Origin: Plicaturopsis crispa FD-325 SS-3 | Lineage: Eukaryota; Basidiomycota; Agaricomycetes; Amylocorticiales; Amylocorticiaceae | DNA: 25,238 nt | Assembly: GCA_000827205.1 (NCBI GenBank) | Contig: KN832560.1 | Coordinates: 746,480-771,717 of the forward strand | Direction of reading: 5' to 3' | In this document: piece after piece, positions 19,994 through 25,238 of the stretch | Position numbering within the stretch: the first letter of the stretch is position 1 | How the letters are laid out: every line of letters starts with the position of its first letter | Program-made: the position numbers and the translations under genes | The notes under the pieces: generated by a model | What the model was told of the DNA's origin: nothing | The model's input: the letters and a program-made list of their open reading frames with translations, nothing else | Database searches by the model: none

Positions 19994-20964
19994 TCATCTG
20001 ACATGCCGCGAATTCAGCATATGTATCATACGTTGGTCCTCTGCTGGCCTTGCAAGGTGTGCGGGGGCTTGCGATGAATGTATCCGGTGGACGTCGCTGA
20101 CAGCTGCGTGCAAAGGCGGTAGCAAGTATCCTGGATTGTGTCCCGAGAACTGCGGATGCACCGGTGACGGCGCGGTGGATGGTCGACTAGAAGGGTACGA
20201 TGAGTCCTCTCTGGATCTCGCCTTCCCGCTACGATATATGCCGGGTGGCACTGATATCTTCCGTAGCAGAGGATCCTGGTCGACTGTCGGGATCTCTCTG
20301 AGATCTGAATATGTGAAGTATCTGCATTCGAATCGACGTCAGTAACCTTCTTTGCAGATTCACAGATTCGAACGCACGCTGTCAAATGCCATTTTCGAGG
20401 ACGTGCGTTTGAAGACAATTGCACCCAAGCTGAGTACGCCTGCTTAACAAGACCCATTGGTTGTTGACTGCTCCTGTCATAGTGTGTCATAGCAGACGAT
20501 GGATGCCCGCCTCGAGACACCCCGTCGACAAAGCGATATGTTGGCGAACTAGATGTGCCAAACTGTCGGTCAAGAATACTCTCAAGCATTACGACCACAG
20601 TGTCACATACCGAGAAGCTGATTGTGGCCGTTCGTCAGAAGGCAGTCTTTCGTCATAAAAAAGGTACGGCTGATCGAAGTGAAAGTTAGTTAATGAAGTG
20701 TCCCTTAGGTGAAAGCAGGAGCTAAACTACCTCTCGCATACGCGACTGGCTCCATACGCGGCCATCTGTCCAACGTCTTAAGCCAGCGTCGTCGTCGCTC
20801 TCCTCCCACACGAAAACAGCCCCGCTATGTATGCATGTAGATCTTTCGAGCTCATTGAGGCGTCGCTCGACTGGTCTCAGCAGGCCCTTGCGGACCGCCT
20901 CGAACACTGTGTGGGCATCTTGAGCATCTCGGACGTGAAGGCGAGGGTGAGTGGGTCTCTGCAT
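19994..20964 (-). CDS. WOPR-domain transcription regulator (Gti1/Pac2/Wor1 family)
   Basis: There are four exons: 20964-20731, 20669-20611, 20548-20378 and 20321-19994, giving 263 residues. The first WOPR half begins almost at the start (residues about 1-100): HVRDAQDAHTVFEAVRKGLL, RRLNELERS, SGAVFVWEES, and the key DNA-contact region LRRWTDGRVWSQSRMREPYL. The second half follows a short linker: GLVKQAYSAWVQLS, ARPRKWHLTAYFTYSDL, then TVDQDPLLRKISVPPGIYRS. The tail is Ser/Pro/His-rich and looks disordered. WOPR proteins bind DNA and act as master switches for morphology, secondary metabolism or virulence in fungi (Wor1, Ryp1, Sge1); some members (Gti1, Pac2) respond to nutrients. Introns are 61, 62 and 56 nt; the second must end at CATCTAG rather than the earlier GACAG to keep frame. 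About 1.5 kb upstream has no gene. Confidence 0.93.
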
Positions 20965-22468
20965 TGTGCGATGTTGTGGGTGCTTGTATTCTCCATACGG
21001 CGGGGCATCCCGTCATTTTATATCTTGTCCAGGCCGCGCTAACGCTGAACCCAGGACACGGTCGTGAGATATGCTAAAAACATTACAGCACACTTCACGT
21101 TGTTCCTTCGGGAGAGAGGGAAATGGCGGTTTGCGCCCGTATCGGCCATGAGTATCCTAAACGGCATAGGAGCTTCCAGGGCTGATAGAGGCTAGTAGAC
21201 GAAGGTGTGAGGGAAAGAAGAAGGCATGTTGGCGGGGAAATTTAGACGTTGCAGTTTCCGAGTTCTGACCTCGAGTTCTATGCCTATACCGACTGACGCC
21301 CGGGTATGCCGAACATCCGGAATAAAATAAAAAATATCGCCAGCTCGGGATTGAGCATCGTCTTCGTCCAGCCGGGAGCAGGACAAATTACAATGCCACT
21401 CGAGCCTGACTGAGCCGTGCGGAAGAGTAATTACGCTGGAGGACACACATCGTTGCAATCTTTCTCGCCGACTCGCATGTACAGCCGCCCGGCACCACGA
21501 CGTGAGCGGTATCTCATCGCTGCAAAAGCCATGCGTCCTCGAAATGAAATTCATCCGCTAGGGACGGCATCAATACACCGAGGAAAGACGCAGTCAAAGA
21601 TAGACTCGTGGAAGACTAAAAGTCCCAACGCTGTGGAACGCCTGGTCTACGCCATACAGAGCCCCAAATTGACGTATCGGCCGCGCTATAGACTGATATA
21701 CAAACCGTTGGTTGGGTCTGGAACCGCGTGCTCTGCCAGGCGCACGCTCTCTCGTGAGCTTCACCGCACCGCAGGCTATCCGTGAGCATAGGAAAAATTC
21801 ACTAGATTCGGGTGCTGCGTACATAGCTGGATTACCACCCATGACTTGCAAGAGAAAGACTGGAGGCGTTGCTGGTACCATATGCGGGTGTACGACGTGT
21901 CGTCGCGGCATGCGGAAATTACCAACCGGACATGGCTTCAACTTGGATGAGCGGCCCTGGTCCTTCGTAGAACCACAAGGCCATTAGGCAGCTGCTTGGA
22001 CACGTTCCAAGGGGATGTCATAGTCCGGCACAGTGAGAAGCGACCAGATATGCCCCGGTTGTGTTTGAAGAAACGCGTCCAGTCAGATTGTTTGTGTTTC
22101 CGTGATCGTTGAGAGCGTGGACGAACCTCGAAGTCACTGAGAGAGCTACGTGTGCGGGGTGAAATTTCAGCTTTATCTGGATAGAAATTTTGCCAGACAA
22201 AATATCGGCCCACTCTACATTTTATGGTGCAATTTTCCTGCAGTTGGTGTCCTGGTTTGCTGCTGAAAAATTATTCCTGGTGAGCGGGTGCTGGTGGTCG
22301 CCGGAGAAGAAAGGTAGACAGGGGTGTATCCAAATGCAGCGAGCAGTACTTGAGTAACATTTCGTGGCACGGTGGCACCTGCTGCCATCCGCTACTATAC
22401 AGTACATGTATCCTTAACTTGTACCACAACCTTGCCCGCCGCTCCTTCCCCTGCACACTCCGTCTATC
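20965..22468. other. Long divergent intergenic region upstream of WOPR gene and ELA1
   Basis: This 1.5-kb gap separates the WOPR start (-) from the ELA1 start (+). Open frames up to about 120 codons exist on both strands (for example minus 21554-21192 and 21941-21594, plus 21417-21785). They have no domain and no consistent splice structure, and look like chance. Regulators of this type often have long control regions, so this may be mostly WOPR promoter and leader. I see no repeat or RNA gene. Confidence 0.5.
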
Positions 22469-23773
22469 ATGTCCGAGTCAGAGCAATATGTCCGCCGCGT
22501 GCCAACCCTTGTCTCAATCTGTCAACGAGGTGAATGCCACCCTTCGTACGCGCCCAGGATCGCAGCTAATATAGCCGATGTCCTTAGTCGCATCTGCTCA
22601 TGTCGAAGGTAACACCATCTTTTACATACGAATATGCGAGGATTGCTGATTGGAATCCATAGCAATCAGTAGCTTCGGTGACGGTGGTCTGCGGTATGGT
22701 CTTATCAAACCCATATTAGAGAGCTGTTCCCCAGAAACTCTCGTTCGACACGAAGAAATCTCCCCGGTACGTGCCCCATCATGTCGACTTGTAGGAGCTT
22801 TGGCTTATGTTGCCACCCCCTTCCCTAGTATATCCAGAAAGATACCCCAGGTGAGTCTTTAAAGCTATGATTTTGTGGAATGCAAGAAACGAACAATTAC
22901 CCCAGAAATATGGAGGGACAAGTGCTTTCGCGCCTGGCCATTAGTTGCGGAGCGTTACCTTTCACAGGAGGAAGAAGAGCCCGAGTCCTGGCGGGACCAG
23001 TATTTTGTGCGCAGTTCACGCCTATTTCTCTCTCTGTACTAACAGTATGTAGGTCCTTCGCGAAGCTGAAGCAAAGCGCATCGAAGAAATAGGCTCTCGC
23101 ATACGGAATCGCCGGCTGGAAGCTGAAGAGCGAACTAAGGAAAAGGAAATCAAGCTCACCGACCGGATACCCCCAACCAAGCGAGCACGAGGAGGCGGAT
23201 GTAGGCATCATCTGAATTTCATCAATTATTTTGAATCCTCTAGCTGACACGAAAACGGCTGCAGGGTCAGGTAATCCCCAGCCGAAGACACTGTTTCAAA
23301 AAACACGTTCGGAAGCCTCGAAACTCCAGAAAAACATGTACAGTGCGCGCATGGTTCCTCCGATGCCCACGGCGAAGCAGTATCGGGTACTTCCTAGTCC
23401 TGCCAGCGCCGAACTTCCACCGCCTCCGTCTACAATGAAGTCTGCCCGGGTCACAGTCCGCACAGTTGCTCACCGTCGGCCCTCTGCATCCTCGACTTCC
23501 GCGACGTCTAGTGCGACCTCCTTCTCCCCGATCTCATCTTTAGGGACATCCCCTTCATCCTCAGGGCCGTCGTCGGCGTCTCATACACCCGCGACTTTAT
23601 CAAATACGCCGACTCCCCTACGGCCATCGCCTAAGAAGGCCGACGCCCCACCGCCAAACCCAAAGTCCGCAGTGAAGAAGAAAGATCCCATGGCCAGCAT
23701 GTTCATGCCCAAACACCGCACATTTTCTCAGCTTCCTAGTCACCCGCTCTCCCCCAATAAACGCGTACCATAG
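22469..23773 (+). CDS. ELA1: Elongin-A (RNA polymerase II transcription factor SIII subunit A)
   Basis: There are seven exons: 22469-22529, 22588-22608, 22663-22766, 22829-22850, 22906-23006, 23053-23200 and 23244-23773, giving 328 residues. The N-terminal Elongin-A domain (Pfam PF06881) has an F-box-like start, RVPTLVSICQRVASAHVEAI, then FGDGGLRYGLIKPILESCSP and ETLVRHEEISPYIQKDTPEI, followed by WRDKCFRAWP (residues about 10-80). A charged helix comes next, then a conserved-looking TLFQKTRSEASKLQKNMYSA, and a Ser/Thr/Pro-rich disordered tail from about 195 to the end. In yeast Ela1 pairs with Elc1 and Cul3 in a ubiquitin ligase that removes stalled RNA polymerase II after DNA damage. Two exons are very short (21 and 22 nt) but encode conserved residues. 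Introns range from 43 to 62 nt. Confidence 0.93.
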
Positions 23774-24353
23774 TCTCGGCCTCAAACGTCTGCATGTCTT
23801 TTATCGTGTATTTTTACTCTGCTGCATCACATTCACCCGGCACTCCCGCTTTCCTACCAGAACATCAGGCTTTCGCATACCTACATCTACGTTCCAAATA
23901 TCAATTGGCATAATGTTTATCAGCACTGTCGTACATGTATGCTCAACGTTAGTAAATTATTCCCTGCTCTGCTCGCAGTATACTTTCCATCGCATCCGTG
24001 CTCTCTGAACGGATACTGCGAGATAGATGTTTGATAAATTTGACTTCATCGTCTTCTGTAAACAGAGTATAGAATAACGGAGCCGTAAGTAGCCTGTCCT
24101 GTTGGTTTCCTCTGGAGGGATGCTAATGTAACAATCTACTATGATGCACAATGGGGTCGTACGATGAGTCGTGAGCGTCGGAACTGGATATGCAAAGATG
24201 GTGCAAATGGTGCAAATGGTGCAAATGGTGCAGGTGCAGATGCGAATGAAGGGGAGCAGGAAAGTGCAAGAGAAACTCGACAACAGGGAAAATAAATCAA
24301 ACCAAGGATGCAAAAAAGAAACAGAGATCAGAAGTACAGGCTAGCAAGCGACT
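23774..24353. other. Convergent 3' region of ELA1 and the WD40 gene
   Basis: This 580-bp interval lies between two facing stop codons. It holds both 3' UTRs and a short minisatellite at 24199-24232. A minus frame at 23957-24313 is low in complexity because it runs through that repeat, and I do not consider it a gene. Confidence 0.55.
24199..24232. repeat. 9-bp minisatellite (TGGTGCAAA)n
   Basis: Three perfect copies of TGGTGCAAA start at 24199, 24208 and 24217. A fourth partial copy (TGGTGCA) follows at 24226-24232, and a further degenerate GGTGCAG comes right after. It sits in the presumed 3' UTR of the WD40 gene. Confidence 0.9.
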
Positions 24354-25238
24354 TCATGAGGACGAGTCGACATCTGTCCACCGCGGCCAGGCCTTCTCCT
24401 TGCCCTTACCGTTCGTCTCGAGGCGGTCGTCGCTGAGCAGTGTCGCCCCCTCTGCGGTGCTCGGCAGCGCCTCCCATATCCGAATCGTGCTGTCGTCCGA
24501 ACACGACGCGAACATGCGCTCGTTCGTAGGATTCCACGCAACGGAGTTGACACTGCCCGCGCCATGGCCTGACAGCATCTCGAGCAATGCCCCCGTATCG
24601 CGGTGCCAGATGTACACATTCCCGTCTGTACGGAGAATAAACAGGATCAGTGACCAGCAGTCACGGCGCAGAATGAATTGAAAACGCGCACCCTCGCTTC
24701 CGCTGACAACAAAGTTGCCGTCGACGCCACCAAAACAACTCCTGATGACATGATTTCCTTGACGTTGCCCGGTAAACTTGCGCGTCAGTCTTCCCGTGCT
24801 TAGCTCCCATATATGGATCTCCTGGGTGAGGCAAAAACAAGCACACGGAACGCGTTAAGCACGGATGGAATCAACGAGTAAATGTCTCACGTCGGGTGCA
24901 TGGCTGATAAGCGCATATTGCGAGTCTTGGGAGATCTTGACACTCGTGAGTTCACCTTCCAAACGTATAGATCTATGTGCAGATGTGGCCTCAGCGTCGC
25001 TCCATAAATCAGTGGGCCTAGTCCCACAGCACACCGATACGCGGGGATAAACAAACTCACGTCTCCGCCTCCTTAGTCGCCATGTTGTACACCACTATCC
25101 GGTTCTCCGTGCCGCCCGCGCCATTAGTTGGTGGCGCTGCTTCGCCAGGCGGCGCAGCGGACGCCGGCGGGGTGTCGTATATCCCGACAGCGACGAGCCG
25201 TGTGAAATCCGGCGTCACCGCGAGGTCAGTTACCCGGA
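24354..25238 (-). CDS. WDR26/Gid7-like WD40 protein, 5' end outside window
   Basis: The C-terminal four exons are visible: 25238-25061, 24972-24891, 24821-24692 and 24625-24354, about 219 residues. The gene continues past the window edge. The exons carry WD40 blades: a repeat with [17 protein letters not shown] and an Ala/Pro/Gly-rich loop insertion, [20 protein letters not shown], the blade ending [12 protein letters not shown], the region [20 protein letters not shown] plus [13 protein letters not shown], and the last blade [20 protein letters not shown] plus DDSTIRIWE. This pattern matches WDR26/Gid7. That protein normally starts with LisH and CTLH domains, expected outside the window. It is a scaffold of the GID/CTLH ubiquitin ligase, which degrades metabolic enzymes in the cytosol. 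The introns of 88, 69 and 66 nt are in phase. Confidence 0.87.

Noticed and set aside
20350-20380. TTCGAAC-like stretch resembling a tRNA B box
   Set aside because: No matching acceptor stem, D-arm or anticodon arm could be folded around it. It lies in an intron of the WOPR gene.
20026-20598. 190-codon minus ORF in the WOPR locus
   Set aside because: It contains the true exon 3 but reads through two introns and then the wrong frame of exon 4. The spliced model matches the WOPR family throughout.
23957-24313. Minus ORF rich in Cys/Thr/Ile repeats
   Set aside because: It is caused by reading the TGGTGCAAA minisatellite in the 3' region; no domain or splice evidence.
1-25238. CRISPR arrays, rRNA genes, bacterial operons or viral genes
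   Set aside because: No regularly spaced repeats with unique spacers, no rRNA-like stretches and no viral or prokaryotic protein signatures were seen. The gene structure is that of a fungal nuclear genome.

Overview
The window looks like a piece of a nuclear chromosome from a filamentous basidiomycete, most likely an Agaricomycete. Genes sit close together on both strands. Most are broken by many introns of about 43-70 nt with GT-AG ends and CTRAY-like branch sites. The protein families are typical of fungi: a WOPR regulator, DUF1776, Cpd1, a fungal alpha-arrestin and an Elongin-A with a Ser/Pro-rich tail. I saw no bacterial, viral or CRISPR features. Exon coordinates were set by hand by matching splice sites, reading phase and family conservation.

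Layout. Positions 1-3015 are gene-poor. They hold doubtful minus-strand ORFs, a 28-bp tandem duplication and two odd clusters of a CTGA/TCAG pentamer-like motif about 1.3 kb apart. An intron-bearing tRNA-Ser(AGA) lies at 3016-3106 (-). Then come a DUF1776/Pbr1-like protein (3222-5073, +) and the 2H phosphoesterase Cpd1 (5309-5971, +). These converge on an alpha-arrestin (6353-8082, -), which is followed upstream by ribosome-biogenesis factor Brx1 (8970-10110, -) and a DHHC palmitoyltransferase (10396 to about 12000, -). The DHHC gene is head-to-head with a SET/MYND methyltransferase (12245-13809, +).

Next are eIF2B-beta (14156-15632, +) and, convergent with it, the 20-exon mitochondrial elongation factor 4 gene GUF1 (15857-18889, -). 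GUF1 shares a 230-bp divergent promoter with the splicing factor Cwf18/CCDC12 (19120-19777, +). A WOPR-domain regulator (19994-20964, -) has about 1.5 kb of empty upstream DNA before Elongin-A (22469-23773, +). The window ends inside a WDR26/Gid7-like WD40 gene (24354 to beyond 25238, -).

How the genes work together: most are housekeeping genes for translation and ribosome supply (tRNA-Ser, BRX1, GCD7, GUF1) and RNA processing (CPD1, CWF18). Three are linked to ubiquitin ligases (the arrestin as a Rsp5 adaptor, Elongin-A, WDR26/Gid7). Nothing suggests a co-regulated cluster. I did not find a convincing new multi-gene system. The most notable signals are the GUF1 intron architecture (a GC-AG intron, a 10-nt microexon and several AAG acceptors), the CTGA/TCAG motif clusters, and the very small coding first exon of CPD1.
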